From: Pararge aegeria | Taxonomy: Eukaryota > Arthropoda > Insecta > Lepidoptera > Nymphalidae | Reading direction: 5' to 3' | Assembly (NCBI RefSeq): GCF_905163445.1 | Contig: NC_053190.1 | Coordinates: 498,501 to 562,500 of the forward strand | DNA length: 64,000 bases | Part shown: one piece after another, positions 35,422 to 49,700 of the stretch | How positions within the stretch are numbered: position 1 is the first letter of the stretch | Layout: the number at the start of each line of letters is the position of its first letter | Position numbers and translations under genes: made by a program | The notes under the pieces: generated by a model | Database searches by the model: none | Seen by the model: the letters and a program-made list of their open reading frames with translations, nothing else | What the model was told of the DNA's origin: nothing

Positions 35422-37722
35422 TCACAGCAGCGCGTGCGCGGGCAGGATGCGCACGGGCGCCGGACGCGCGCCGGCGTCCGCGCTCTCCCACGCGAGCACG
35501 GCGCCGTCCGCGTAGCACGCGAACAGCAGCTGCGAGTCCGAGCTGTACACGATGCTGCGGACAGGGGGAATGCAATGTAGCTGCTGGCTCAGACGTAATA
35601 AAAAAAAATGGAGTCGCTTGCCGCAGGTTTCCTTACAAATTTATACGTACATATTTTAGTCAGCGAGGTTACTATGCAATTGATACATTTCTTATTGGAA
35701 GCTCGGGTGCACACCGCATCATCTGTCGCAAGACTGAATAATGATCTTAAAATACTGATGTTGTAAAAGAGCAACTGCTGAGCTTTTGCCGGCTTCTTCT
35801 CGGTAGAATCACTACAAAAGTGCTTATATTAGGAGCAGATAGACAAACTCCTAGAAGATAGCCACGCAACGCATGGGTGGTCCCTCCGGCCAGGCGCTCA
35901 CCTGAGTAGCGGTAGCGCACGCGAGGGCGGCGGCACGTAGCCCAGCGGGCGCAGGTCCCAGGCGGAGTACAGGCGCACGGCGCCGCTGGCCAGCCCCAGC
36001 GCCACGCAGTTGACGCTCACGCCCTCGGGCGCGTTGGAGTAGCACACGCACGTCACCAGCTCCGCCACCTTCACGCTGCCTGCGGCACGGGCACGCTTTG
36101 TTAGCATTATTTAATTTATTTGGAGAACAAACAACCAAACCAAAATGATATGTGTACCGCTCTAAGGGGCTTTCTTTGAATTGAAGATATTTAACAGTAG
36201 TATAACGATAGCTGTACTACTATCTGCTGTGAAACTTGAAAACACACTCAACTAGTCAATTAAAGTATTAATTAATCAGTGAGGCCCGTGCAAGATGTTA
36301 CGCAATCTTTGGTATCTACTGTCCTGAAACAATTTCCAATTGAGATCTGTGGGCCCTTGTTAAAAATTATTTCAAACCGAAGGCCACGAGGGAGCAGTTT
36401 CTGATAGGTGAAATAAGGACTTCTACTCTTAGTGGATTTAAAGGACAAAAAGATGAAATTCATTGGCTCGTTTCAGTTTTTGTGAGTCGTGACAAAAACT
36501 GAAACGAGTCTCTGGAGCCGTATCGTCGTTTGCTAACTCACCAACAAACTTGGCGTTGACCGTGTGCACGCGCACCAGCGACTTGTATTTGTAGCTGGCG
36601 TCGCGCTCGTGCTCGTAGTCCTCAGACTGCTGGTCCTCGCTGGTGTCGGGGAGGGGGCCGGCGGCGCCAGCCGCGTGGTCGGCGGCGCCGACGGGGTCGT
36701 GTACCGTGGCCACGTCGCTAAGCGTCTCGCTGACGGCCACGCAGCGCACCGGCAGCATGTCGCGGTTGGGCAGAGTGCGGATGTACGTGAGCCTGCAACA
36801 GCCAAAAGACCGGTTGTGGAGTCACAGCGCGTATATGGAAATGTGCATTGTAGATTTCGAAAGAATGTAACCATCTGGTTAAGAAGGAATAGAGGTTTAT
36901 CAGGAGTCAGTTATTGCACTGGTTCTGTCCGATGTAGCAACTCTCGAGAGCGAGAATAGCGAGGACTCACTCGTTCAGATCCCACAGCACGATGAGCCCG
37001 TCGACGCTGGCGGTGACCAGCAGGCTGGCGCGCGGGCACAGCACCACGTCGGCCACGGGCGCGCGGTGCGCGTGCAGCGCGCGCACGGACACTCGCGCGC
37101 CCGCGCGCAGCGCCAGCACGCGGCCCGACGCCAGGCCCAGCGCGCCCGACGCGCCCCAGCCGCCGGCGCCGCTCCAGCCGCAGGCCGCCGACACGCGCTC
37201 CAGCGGCGGCTCGTGCAGCAGCACCTCGGGCGCCGCGTCGCGCCGCCGCCGCACGCGCACGCCGCCGTCCGCGTGCGCCCACGACAGCGCGCACAGCGCC
37301 GCCGCGCCCGCGCCCTCGCCGCACGCCCACTCGTCTGCGGACAGCGCCGGCCGCGGCAACGTGAAGTTCAATAGGCTCGCGTAGACAACAGTGTATTCAA
37401 ATCGAATTGAAAATCTCGATACACTACAGATGATCACGTTTAAATGTGGTCAGTTAGAAGTCTACTGACGCTATTGAGTCACAGAAACAATGGTGTGTTA
37501 GCAAGCGATCATTGCAGCGCTATGTCACGTGTCGTACGCACCTCTGCGCACGAGCAGCGCGCTGGCGGGCGCGCACACGGCCACGGCGCGCGGGTGCGCC
37601 AGCGCCTGCAGGCGCGCGCCGCCCGCCACCACGCGCCGCGCCGCCACCACGGGCGCCGCGCGCTCCGGCGAGCCGCAGTAGCGGCCCCAGCGCGCGCCCG
37701 CCGCGCCCGCGCACACGCTCGC
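35422..37722 (-). other. C-terminal WD40 propeller of the LYST-like protein
   Basis: Exons 37542-37722, 36971-37334, 36542-36792, 35902-36079, 35422-35554. Motifs include WGRYCGSPE (human KWGEYVGSPS), VTASVDGLIVLWDLNE, SETLSDVATVHD, NAPEGVSVNCVALGLASGAV (human NQPEGVSINVIAGGLENGIV), RLYSAWDLRPLGYV and ADGAVLAWES. The stop TGA is at 35422-35424. An acidic insertion (PLPDTSEDQQSEDYEHERD) interrupts one blade. Confidence 0.88.
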
Positions 37723-40700
37723 CTGCGGAGGGCACACGTTATTATTCACTGCACCGAAAACCGCTAATAAGACCACTCTTTAGCTTACGACTGGCAGGAT
37801 ATTTCTTTTCATCGAACGATTATTGATGGCTGGCTAGACCATTAAACATAAGATTGCTTGCAAAGTTTTTATTTATAGCTTTTGCTGTCTTAATAGACCG
37901 AAGTCTGTCCTGCGGCAAGCACAAGTAACTGTAAATAGGTCGGAGAACGGAATGAAGAACTTGATTGCATTATGTCTAATGTTGAAGCCCGACGAATCTT
38001 ATGTATGGCCTAAGATAAAATACAAAGTTAACTCATATCAACAGTGAAATAAGGGGCGGGAAAGTTTTGATTGAAAACAATAGTCACAAACGCCCTTAAA
38101 CTGTCTGGATCGATGGTCTCTATATGGCTTTCTGAACAAGCTCGGTGAGATCTAGCCATACAGCTAATTTGCCCTCTCGCAGCACGCGTCTCCGGTTCTC
38201 GTGGAGGCTGCGGTGTACCTGCGTGTGCTGGTGCGCGAAGTCGGGCGCGCGCTGCGGGTGCGGCGCGCGCAGCAACTGGCGCGGCGCCTGGCCGTACGTG
38301 CGCACCATGGCCGCCGCGGCCAGCCGGTCCACCTCCTCCTCCAGCGACTCGGGGTCGAAGCCGTAGTACGTCTGCGCGCAACAACGGTCATGAAACTACG
38401 GTACGTGCATTGCGGGCGCGGCTGGCGGGAGCACTCACGCAGGCCGGGAACACGTTGACGGCGTCGACGGCGGGCTGCCCCGTCTGCTTGTACCCGAACA
38501 CCAGGTCCACCCACAGCGGCAGGCGCTCCGTCACCAGCGGCGCCTCCAGCGCCTGGCGGTGCACCAGCGTGAACAGGCGCGCGTCGGCCGCCCACTGCGG
38601 CAGCTCCACGTTGTCCACCCTCAGCCCGCACTGCCGCACGCCCAACTCCAGGCCTGGCGGCATTAGGTAGTTAATTAAATTAAGTGTTATTAATTAGGCC
38701 TACCTGAAATAAATTAATTTTGATTTTTTTGCTAAGTGCAATGTAGTTGCGTCGAAATACGAGCCCATTATTATTGGTCGACAATACTTATTTCGAATGC
38801 GAAAAAATGCTTTTAAGTGAAGGCATTTACGACCAGGTCAAGGTTCCACAAACCTTCGTTATTGTAGAACAACTCGGGCAGGTAGAACAACTCGGGGATG
38901 AGTTCTTTCACGTCGGTGGGCGAGTCGTTGGTGATGAGGCGCCACGTGGTGGCCAACGAATGGAATGTGCGGTCCGGCATGTCGAAGTTGTTGTCTATAG
39001 AATTCAAACAAACAGTTTCAAGGCTTACCAACACTGTCCTAAGATTAATAAATGAATTTGATCCCATACGCTGTTCTTTATGCTCGAAAAAGAGATTAAT
39101 TTCTTTTTATAGTACTTACTACCATCGAAAGGTGACAGTTATATTTTTTGAATTAATAACGCGCCGAAGTTTTCCTGCGACATCTACTTTTTTTATTCCA
39201 TCATTAGTCACTTTTCTTCTACCCAGACTTTATAATTACGAAAATCGAATTTAGTCATGAAAATGGTCAAGAACGTGTATTTCTCGCTAGAAATAACTTT
39301 ATAGATCCAATAAAATAATATTCTGTTGTTTGTACCTCATTACGGAATACTCAGTATCTCAACAGAATGGTCGCTCACTACCATCGCTTAATAAAGGAAA
39401 ACTATTTTAAAATGACAGTTTATTCGACAGACCTTAAGTCCAAAAATAAGGATACAGCAAAAGATTCGATGCAAACCTGCAAATTTTCACACGAAAAAAC
39501 AAGAAAGGCTTCAGTACTGGTATTTTAAAAGCATACAAAGATTATGCAATGTTAGCAAAGAAGTGCGTTACCGATGTAATAAGGCGGCAGACCTTGATAG
39601 TTGAGGAAGAGTTCCGTGAAGGGCGGCAGGCGCACCAGGTAGTGCAGCACCCCCCCGGAGTTGGAGTACAGCGACGCGTAGTGGTGCGGCTGGCGCGACA
39701 GCAGCGGGCTGCAGCCGTCGCGCCGCGCGGCCTTGAGGTCCTGCGCCGCCGAACAGTCGACCGCCGTATTAGTAGCACATGCTAATACAGCTAAAGAGTT
39801 TGTTTTAGCTGTCTCAATTCTTGAGAAATATTTTTGGATTTTAAACATAGCATTAGTTTCCCTTCCGCCTATTGAATTCGATGGTGTAACAATTCCTTAT
39901 TGTGTTAATGTTAAAAATCTAGGTATATATCTAGATCAAACCTTAAGTTGGACACATCATGTGAAAGAGGTCAGTAGAAAAACCTTTGCAGCTTTGGGTT
40001 ATTTGCGTCACCTTCGTTCTTTTCTTCCGATTCCTACCAAAATTATGCTCGCACAAACTCTCCTCCTTCCCATTATTGATTACGCTGACGCAAGTTTTGT
40101 TGACTTAACTGAAGACCAGTTAAATAAGCTTGAGAGACTTCAAAATACTAGCATCCGGTTCATATTTGGATTGCGCAAATATGACATATATTATTATTTA
40201 TTTATTTTACTATTTATTATTTGGTTATTTGTTACCCGGTAATTAAATATTATAATGTTAAGATTAGGTAAAAAAAAAAAGCTACACTATCGCATTAGGT
40301 TTAAGTATTCTGTAATGATAGTAGTGATAGAATAAGAAAATAAATATATAAAATATATAAATGACCATTTTTCCCAATTTTGGTCTCGTCTCAAGTGGTT
40401 ACCAATCCGACTTCGCCGGAATTTGCATATTCATTCTATTCTTTACTGTATCTTGTTCCATCCTTCTACTCCTGTTTATCTCAAAGAGAAATTTGTATTC
40501 GCAGGGCCTCCTGAGGATGCTCGCTCTACGAGGAGGTTTATCCTGAAGGTGCCTGTCATAAGTCCTCTTTTTTCCACAAATCCTTTACGGTTCAGGCCGT
40601 TACACTTTGGAACGCCCTGCCGTTAGAGATTCGTGAGGCGCAAAAGATCGGCATTTTTAAGAAACAAGTGAAGGATCACTACTTGTCTGTATCGGCCGGG

Positions 40701-43700
40701 CATTGATGGGAATGATCACTGCATTCTTTTTTGTTTATTTCGTTTTCTACATATTTTTGAGGGTTCTTTTATTGTATTTTTTTTTTTATTTATTATTTAT
40801 AGAAGCGTATTTGTATGGTTATATGTTTGTATATATGTATGGTATATATTTTATATTTTTGTACATATCTTTAATATGTTATGTTTAGTATATACTATGT
40901 TTTATGTTTTTCAAAGAGATCGCTATTTAGCGATAAGGCCGCCAAATTGTACGTTCTACCTTATTGTGCTGTTGTATTTGTATCTCTGTAAATTTTCTCT
41001 GTGGTGTACAATAAAAGTGTATTCATTCATTCATTAATTATGATCGATTCACCGATAGATTTAATACATCTTTTACTCACATTATAAGTATTGATGTAAT
41101 GTTGTTCCCGGTTCTTGTTCTGCACGGCCATGGGTTTACTGAGGTCGCGGAAGGATGCCGGGTCCGTTAGGTCGAGGATCTTGGAGGTATAGTCAGCGAT
41201 GATGAACGGGAACACCGGGTACTGCATGAGATCGTTATAAGACCGCCCCGCTAGTCCGTTGAGGATCATCAGGTATTCCCAATTGGTGATGGCGCCGTTG
41301 CGCCACTGGTTCATCGCTTCTGCAAGACTGTCTTGTTCAGTTCTGCAAGGAAAATAAAACATTGCTTAAAGAAACATTTATTTTTACGTAGACAAAATTG
41401 GTAAGCGTTGAAGGAAAACACAGTGCCGTAATTTGCAGCTCTCGCTAGTAATTTGTAACTTTTGTTTTAAACAAATTAATTTTGATACCTTTTTGGTTTA
41501 AACATAATATATTTATCTACAAGTTTTGAAGAGATAAGGCACGACTCATTTGAAGCATTCACTTTAATGTTACATTGTGTTTTCAATCCATATCATATAT
41601 GACTCGTAGTAGCGTTGACATAAGTGATCGAACGCTCGTTTGACTCGTTATAACGACGGCTGGTGTTTTAATTACCAAAGTTGTTGATATTTTCTCTTAG
41701 TATTAGTAAATCTAATCAAACCTATCTAATCATGAAATTAAATCTAAAAGTGATATTACGATTCCCGTTTTTCCGGCCTTGTTTCTGTTGTGCACGTCTC
41801 ACTATGTGGTTCTCTAGGACAGCAGAGTGACTCCGATACTCTCAGGACAGTGGAGATTATTTATAAATACAAACTGCAGTTCAAGGAAATCTTCAATGTT
41901 TCGTTTTAATAAATGCGCTGATATTAATGTGGTTCTCTTAGCTTACTTGTTGGGCAGATGTGCGCGCCCCAGCGCCGCTAGGAAGGCGGCGCGCTCGGCC
42001 GTGTCCGCGAAGGCCAGCATGAGCGTGCGGCCGCAGCACAGGAACAGCTCGACGGCGCGCTCCTGCAGGCACCAGCGCCGCGTCGCCACCTTGGCCACCG
42101 CGCCCAGCGACCAGCTCGACGCGCTCTCTTCGCCCTCGCCAGATCCTTCTTCCGGTATGAAGTGAAGACTCCTGAGGACATACTAAATTTAAAATATGGA
42201 AAGATTCTTTAGGACCGTAATTCTGTAGGCTTACTAGTGACACATTCAGATTTTAGCGTGAGATTTGAATTACAATCCAGAATCAGTCTGCAGCGTCGCT
42301 AGAAACATTTTATCATGTTTTTATGAAGGGGAAATCACCAGGAATATCTCTTTGCCACTTGGAAGCTTGGAGATCTTATATCGGACTTCCACCGCCTAAT
42401 ATCCTTCGATGTTACAATTCGTCGGCTGGGTCAAGAGAATAATTTTGCTCGCAACCGCAATCCCTAAAAGTTTGACCTGCTGATACAAACTGCTGCAATG
42501 AAGCACTAAGCGCAGAGAAAGAAACAGTGCTGCTGGTACCGGTCAGTTAGCAGGAGCTCTCCGCTGGTGTCGGTGTGCACGGCCACGCGCACGGCGCGCG
42601 CCATGTACGCCACGGTCTCGCTGAGCTGCAGGCGCGCCGCCAGCCCGCCGCGCACGTCGCCCGAGCCGCCGGCCCACACCACGCCGCGCAGCGGGCTCGG
42701 CTGGCTGGCGCTCTCTGCCAGACCGTTCCACTCGTTACTGGCTGACCGCGACAAGTTAAGGACACCGAGAATAGCCAGCATCGGCAATGGCGTGAGTTTA
42801 TTGTAATAACGTTGATTTGTGCGACGTTGTGTTGTGTGATTTGTGTCGAGGTGTAATTGCGACTAGTTATTAGAATTTCACATAATTTAATTAGGATGGC
42901 TACGCTTGTGCGCGCTGTGTAGGTTTAATGGGAGGATGATTGTATGCGTGTTAGCTGAAAGTGTGAAAGAAGACGTGTGAGTTTTAGGTTTGTATATTAT
43001 GTATGTCTCTTTATCACATATGTAGTAGTAGGACTTATTTGACTGAACAGCGTCAATACACGGTACGAGTTACGAAAACTTAAGGGTAGGCTTTATTAGA
43101 ACTCGTACTGGAGATATTTTCTATTTTATATGCAAAAACTGTATTAATAATGATGATAATAGTTTTTCTCTGACCAATTTCGGTCCCGGTCAATCTATAG
43201 AGATATTTTCCAACTAGTAGATATTATAGTGCCGAAGGGTGTATGCAAACACAGGTGTACTCTTTATACCCTCTCATAGTAAGATGGGACGACGGATCCG
43301 AAATAGAAAAGAGTATAGGCGCAGGACAGACAAGTTTATCAAAATTAATTTTTTTCAAGTAGGTCATAGTATAACCATTTTTTTAAAAGTTAAGTCTGTC
43401 TGTTTGTAGTGACTTTGTCGCTTAGAATGGGGGTTATCATGGGGACGTATTATCACCAATTTCCAATTCATTTGATTGGGTCGATGCAGCTTCGCTCACC
43501 GGATTTGTGCTTGTGCTTGTGCTGCAGGAAGCGCGGCGGGATGCGCAGGTGCGCGCGCCGCAGCCGCACGCGCACGCGCGCCGGCCCCTCCGTGCTGTCC
43601 AGCTGCCACGCCTGCGGGTAGCCGCGCGCGCTGTGCCACACGCCTGCAAGCCCCGCCAAAGTTTGCGGGGATGTGTCAGTTCGTTAAATAATCTGTAGTG

Positions 43701-46700
43701 TGTCCGTCATAACGGACGGATACTAGGGGGCGGTGCGTACCGAGCTCGTGCGTGTGCGCGTCCACGAGCGCCTGCCAGCGCGCGCAGGCGGCGGCCGTGG
43801 CGGCGTGCGCGCGGCGCAGGTGCTCGAGGAAGGCCTTGCGCTCGCCGTTCTGCGCCTCCACCACGCCGCGCGTGGCGCCCATGGCGGCCAGCGCCGCCGC
43901 GCGCGCCGCCGCCTCCTTGGCGAACACGGACTTGCCGATGGCGGCGCGCGTGCGCGGCCCGGCGTGCAGGCGCGCCCAGCGCGCGCGGTCGTCGCGCAGC
44001 AGGCGCGCGGCCTCGGCCGGCAGCGCGGCGCCGCGCGCGCGCTCCGCCAGGCCGGCCTGCGCGCCCACGGCCCAGTCGCGCGCCCAGTCCGTGAGCGCCA
44101 GCTCCACGCCCGCGCCGCCGCGCAGGTGCACGTGCTGCAGCAGCGACAGCAGGTACACCGACAGCTGCAAGCGCACGGGTGTGAGGCGGGGCGGGCCGGG
44201 CGGGGCGCGGCGGGCCGGTACGCACCTTGCGCAGCGTGGCGGGGTCCCGCGGGCGCGGCGCCAGCGCGCGCAGAGCGGCGGCGGGCGCGTGGTACAGCGC
44301 GCGCAGCAGGCGCGGCTGCAGCGGGCGCGCCGCGGGCGCCGGGCTGGCCGCCCACCAGAACAGCGAGCCCAGCGCCGCGCCACCCGCCGCGCCACCGAAC
44401 AGGCGCGAGCCCGCCTCGCCGCCCGCCGCGGCCAGCAGCGTGTCGAGCAGGCGGCCGAAGAAGTCCGCCTCGGGCTGCAGCGGCGCGTTCTCGGGCCGCG
44501 TGACGAGAAAAGCCACGGCGCGCGACAGGGTCGCGGCGTGGCGCGCCGCCAGCTCGCCGGCTTCCGAGCGGCCGGGTAGCCCGCCCTCCACGGCCGACGT
44601 CAGCACTGCGGCACACAGTGGAGGCGGAAAATAGAAAGAAATCGTATATGTCTGTCAAAATCAAATCACATTAAATAAGACTCGGTAAAAGCCAACAACG
44701 TACTGTATGTCATACTTTCTTTCCTGAAATACAGCACAGTCCCTTTGGAAGAGAGGATCAAAATTTCAACGACATTACACCGCAGCTCGGTCAATTTTAA
44801 ACGATAAGATTAATTATTATCATGAGTTTAGTTTTGGCTAAATTGCGAGATCTACAGAGGACAGCCCTCCCCTAGAGACAGCGCTGATAGATCTCTCCCT
44901 TAAGGCTTAACAATACTGAGAACATAAGAGTTACCAACTGTGTGGCACACTGGTCAAAGTGCAATTTGGAAGCAGGGCCCTACTGAAAGCAGAATCAGTT
45001 CTGTACGTGGCGTGGTGGCCGGGGCCGAGCACTGACCGGTGGACAGCAGGCTGGCCAGCTTGGGCGGGTGGTGCGCGCGCAAGCGCAGCTCCAGGTGGTC
45101 CAGCTGCGCGCAGAACAGCGCCACCTGCGCCGCGCGCGCCGCGCCCACCACGCCGTCCGGCGGCGCGTCGGCGGCCGCGCCCGCCGCGCGCTCGCACTCC
45201 ACGTAGCGCAGCATGTGGTGCATGTCCACTACCGGCTGGCGCACACAATAGCACTTTTCTAAACCTCGTCTTCACGTAAACTCATTTATCAGATACAAAA
45301 TTATAACCAACAACAGGCATTTTTCGCGCGTTGAAATGTTCATCACCTGCATGCTGTGGTTTCCAGCCAGCACCTTCACGGCGACCCTGCTCAGCAGGTC
45401 GTATAGATCTTCCAAAAGTAGCTCCCGGCCCTCGAAGCTGGTTTCCTCCTGGCCCACCGCGCGGATCGATCTCACCACTACTTCCACTAAAGCCACTTCG
45501 GTGAGTGCCTTTAATGATGCCTAAAAAATTATAAATAAAAGTGGATATAAGCAATCGACCTACTAGACAAAATAAGTGTCATCTGCATATCGTCTGCGAA
45601 ATGAACACAAATTTCATGTGGAATTGAGTAAAGTAAAGCAAAAAGCTTTTATAATGTAATTCTTTAGGGTTATTTTGGACCAAAGAATGAGTAGAAGTAC
45701 ATAGTTTATTAAACTTATAAAGTGGTCTTCTAATTACTTCGAAATTTCTACAAAATTAATGCATTTCTTAATGACAAAGTTGTGGCTCCGCTTTTAACAC
45801 TCACTAGATAGAATAAAGTATGTGAACTGTTTCCGAACTGGCGGTATAGTCTCCACAATTAGGCATACTTAACGTTTCTGATGTGCTCAGTAAATACATG
45901 AATTTGGCACTTGCTAGCTAATGCTGTGATGCGCATAGCTTCACCTAAGAAACGTCTGCAGTGCGACACGTACGCACCTTGTCAACGAGCCGCCTGGCGA
46001 GCGCAGCAACATTGTGCGCGAGGGGCACGTCGGCGGCACCCGCACTGAGCGGCAACAGCGCCAGTAGCGGCGGGCTGCGGTACGCCGCCTCCTCGTCCAA
46101 GGTCAACCACACGTCCTCCTGCCACGAACGTGTCAAATCATCTTTCTTTTAACTTTATTCCAAGCATTTTAGCAACAAGATAGCAGCCAAGACTAGCTCT
46201 TGGTTCCGTGGTTAGTAATCATACAATGGTGTGATTGCAGCCAAGCCTTAAGGTTGAAATAGAAGATGCTAATCGAAATATGCAAAAATTGTGATCGTAC
46301 TAAATGTTTTTTCCTATTTATTTTATTTATTTTTACTTCGTTATTTAATTTAATTTTAGATTTCTTCTCACAAAACTTATATCAAATTATACGTGGATAC
46401 ATCTTATTAAATCAATTAATATAAGCCTGTCCCTTCGCGTTACTAATACACGTTCTATTATGACAGTTCATTCTAAAAATTACAATAACATGGCTGCTGC
46501 AGTCAGGGTTGGCTGCCATGACGAACTCCTCAATGGTATGCGCATTTAATTGTCACAGTCTGACATAGATCGTAATTTGATAGTAAAGAACAAAAATTAA
46601 ATATTTTAGTAAACTTGTTTTAACATAGCAGGTAACGGTACATACATCCAACTGATCCTCCAGTGGCACGTCACGCTTGGTGACCAGCGCAGCGCACGCC

Positions 46701-49700
46701 GACGCCAGCTCCCAAGAGCCGGGGTATAAGGATATCTGATTTAGAACAAAAAAATGCTTTACAAAAAGAAAATAAAATGGGTTTTAAGACAGAGTAACAC
46801 ACTGCTTTCACTTCGATTGCAAGAAATTTTGTTTGAGGTCTAAGGTTGGACTCCCGGGTAATAAGTCTCAAAAGGTACAATTTAAATGAACGATTAAAAG
46901 GGGTTAATGACCGAAAATGTCAAATTTTGATTGCGAAGAAATAAAATAAATTATTTCTAAAAAAGACAAAATAATACACAATTTAAAAAAAACAACTTCT
47001 ACCTAATACTTTCGTGATATCCCGCCAATTGATCATATTCTACTGAACACAGACCACATAATTAAATAGACCACGTGTCAAGTAATGATAAACGGACTGT
47101 TGTTATTATTTACTTTTAGTTGCTGTTGCATGAATGTGGGCACTTGAAACATTAAGGAATAAATGAATATTAACAAGAAATGGCCGCAAAGATATAACTA
47201 GAAAAAAAAAAACAAATGTAACAAACAACATAGTGTTTATAATTATACTCTACGAATAAAAATAACATATCCTCACACAAGGCCTAAAGTAAGACTTTAA
47301 AAGCCTGATACGTGAAAAATTGAGTATCAACCAAATGGCATTAAAAGATGCACGTGTCGATTGCAATTTTGCACAGCTAATTCAATAATGCGACTAGGTG
47401 AAATGCGGTGATATAAACTTGTGCGTATGACTTCTCAGAGGCGTGTCAAGTTTGCTAATACCCCTCGGACCGCGTGGTGGACTACGTGCGTGTTGATAAT
47501 GACGCACTGTGCCGCACTACGTGTACAACGGCAGCGGATGGACGCACCTGGTTGGCTAGCTGCAGCAGGCAGTGGTGCGGCAGCGCGGCGGCGTGCCGGC
47601 GGTGCAGCGCGCACACGGCGCGCACCACGGCGGCGCGCACTCCCGCCTGCCGGTGGTTGGCCAGTACCACGAGCGTGTCCGCCTGGATCGCCGTCGCCGC
47701 CTGCAACGAGCCCACGCCACACACTACTATTAGGAGCGTAACGTGACTAGATTCCATTTCGGAACGTGCCGCACCGAAACGAGACTTAAAGATCTACCTG
47801 CCTGCCCCGTGCACATAATATTATGGAATTTTTTATTTGCTTAACTAAAATTAAATATGACCAATAGCATTTTTAAATTTTACTAAATAACTAAGAAAAT
47901 CTCACAGCACATTTAAGTTAGATGTAACTTTGTAATTTTTTTCTCGACAAGCAAATTAGTCCGAAAAATGGGCAAGAATACAGTTTAAGAAATTGTTAGT
48001 AGATAAGTTACTTTTAAACGAGTGCTGTCATTTTTACAATATTAGCCGTAGAAAAAGGATAGCACTATTTTTAGGGTATTTTTGAACAAAATTGTTTTCA
48101 GTCTCAAGTTGTTTAAATCCAAGTAAAGCGATTCCATTTTGGACTGTGCGTTCGTGGGGAGATATCATCGGGATAGAACGTGGTGATATCACAGATACGA
48201 TACCTGAGCGAGCATGTGTTCCGGTAGTGCCGCGATGGCGTCCCGCAGCAGTAGCAGCAACCCTTCGCACGCCTGCCAGCCCGGCTCCGCACCAGCTCGC
48301 ACCCTTCTCTGTGGAAAGGGGTGAAAAATTAATCATAATGTCGATAAATCAATGATGATCACTTTTATTGTACACCAGTAATACTTTATTGTAGTATTTA
48401 TTTTTTACGCAATCACAGAACATAAAATCGAGGAGGTATACTCGAAAAGGTTAAGCAGATCGCAGATCTATTCAGTATATCGGTGTACACCCACATTTTC
48501 TTCGCAACTGGAAGTAAGTTGAAGCACATAGTATTCAACCTTAATTTATTCAAAAAATTATTAACTTTTTAGTTGGTATGACATTTATTTCCAAAAGTCG
48601 GTTATTAGTACAAACAATTTGTTATAGAATATGCAAATGATGAATGCAGAATACCTGCTGATATATTCCACTAGTGTAGATGTCAACGGTGGTGTGGCTG
48701 ACTTCATCGCTGTCCACCACGATGAACCCGTTTAGAGCTTTCTCAGCTTCTGCGTCTTGCTCCTCACTGTCCAGAGCCGTTCCATCAATATCTTCCATAG
48801 TTTCTTCTAAACTTTTTTCTAAAACAATAGTTTAACTTAATTAAATAATGTAAATAATAATAATCTTGTTACATTGTGACACAGAAAGAAAGATATATTG
48901 TTCAAGTGCATACTTGAACTAGGTGTTCTCACGTTTTTTTACCGTTAAAGCAAGTAATATTCAAATGCTTAAAACGCGCGTAACTTAGAGGTACGTGCTG
49001 TGTTTCGAACTCGGCCCCCGAGAGTGAAACCGTAGTCCTAACTACTACGCTATCAGCGCTCATCACTGGGTCACTTATTTTCAATGAATATAAAAACTTT
49101 TTAAACCATTTTTGTTATGTGCTATTGTTAATAAAAACACAACTTCTGAATGATCAATTATAAACTGTAAACTGGAAGGAGAAAAGTTATTTGATACTTG
49201 TAAAAATTTAATATCAAAAGGATTAGTAGTAGTCTCACCTGTAGCTCCATCTGAAGCTTCGGAGGTCGATGACAGCTTTTGCCTGAACGAGAGAATCGAG
49301 CATGAAAATTTAATAAGGCAAGCAAAATCAAGAAACCAAGTACAAAGGCAAGTGTTACATTTAATTAGAAATAAAGTAATTTCTATGTTTATTCTTGGGA
49401 TCCGTACCCGAAGGATGCTAATGGGACCCTATTACTAAATGCACCCCATTTGTCCGTCTGGACAGACACAGAATTTGTTTTTCTATTGCAGCTAGAAATA
49501 TCAAAAAACTGTCAGAAAAATAAAAAAAGACGGAAGGACAACGGAGGCGTAGCAATAGGAACGGAACTCTAAGAAGACCTCCATTCTTTAACGGACCAAC
49601 AATGCAGAGTGATTCCATTGTATTGTTTGTTTGATTCCACTGAGCCGTACCTGCCTTCCCTGATGTTCATGTTGATGAGCCCCTTCAGCTGCTTGGTGGG

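Larger units (their letters stand above)
38219..41342 (-). other. BEACH domain of the LYST-like protein
   Basis: Exons 41081-41342, 39593-39740, 38854-38994, 38439-38653, 38219-38371. The signature is nearly invariant: WRNGAITNWEYLMILNGLAG then RSYNDLMQYPVFPFIIADYT, followed by YSNSGGVLHYLVRLPPFTE, FDMPDRTFHS, DVKELIPELFYLPE, WVDLVFGYKQTGQPAVDAVN, TYYGFD and RTYGQAPRQL. These match human LYST in order. The final part is short: after RTYGQAPRQL only about 20 residues precede the WD region, where human LYST has about 60. Confidence 0.92.

Noticed and set aside
39733..40242. 169-codon frame taken as a host gene
   Set aside because: Its first ~35 codons overlap a LYST exon in antisense and the rest is the C-terminal part of a LINE reverse transcriptase.
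40703..40888. Hydrophobic 61-codon frame that looks like a membrane peptide
   Set aside because: It is T-rich 3' UTR of the LINE; the many Phe/Tyr/Leu codons follow from base composition.
43733..44664. Very long open frames (up to 313 codons) on both strands
   Set aside because: They are shadows of two real GC-rich LYST exons (44226-44605 and 43741-44164), caused by the scarcity of A/T-rich stop codons. The minus frame carrying LSVYLLSLLQHV and spliced in phase is the real one.
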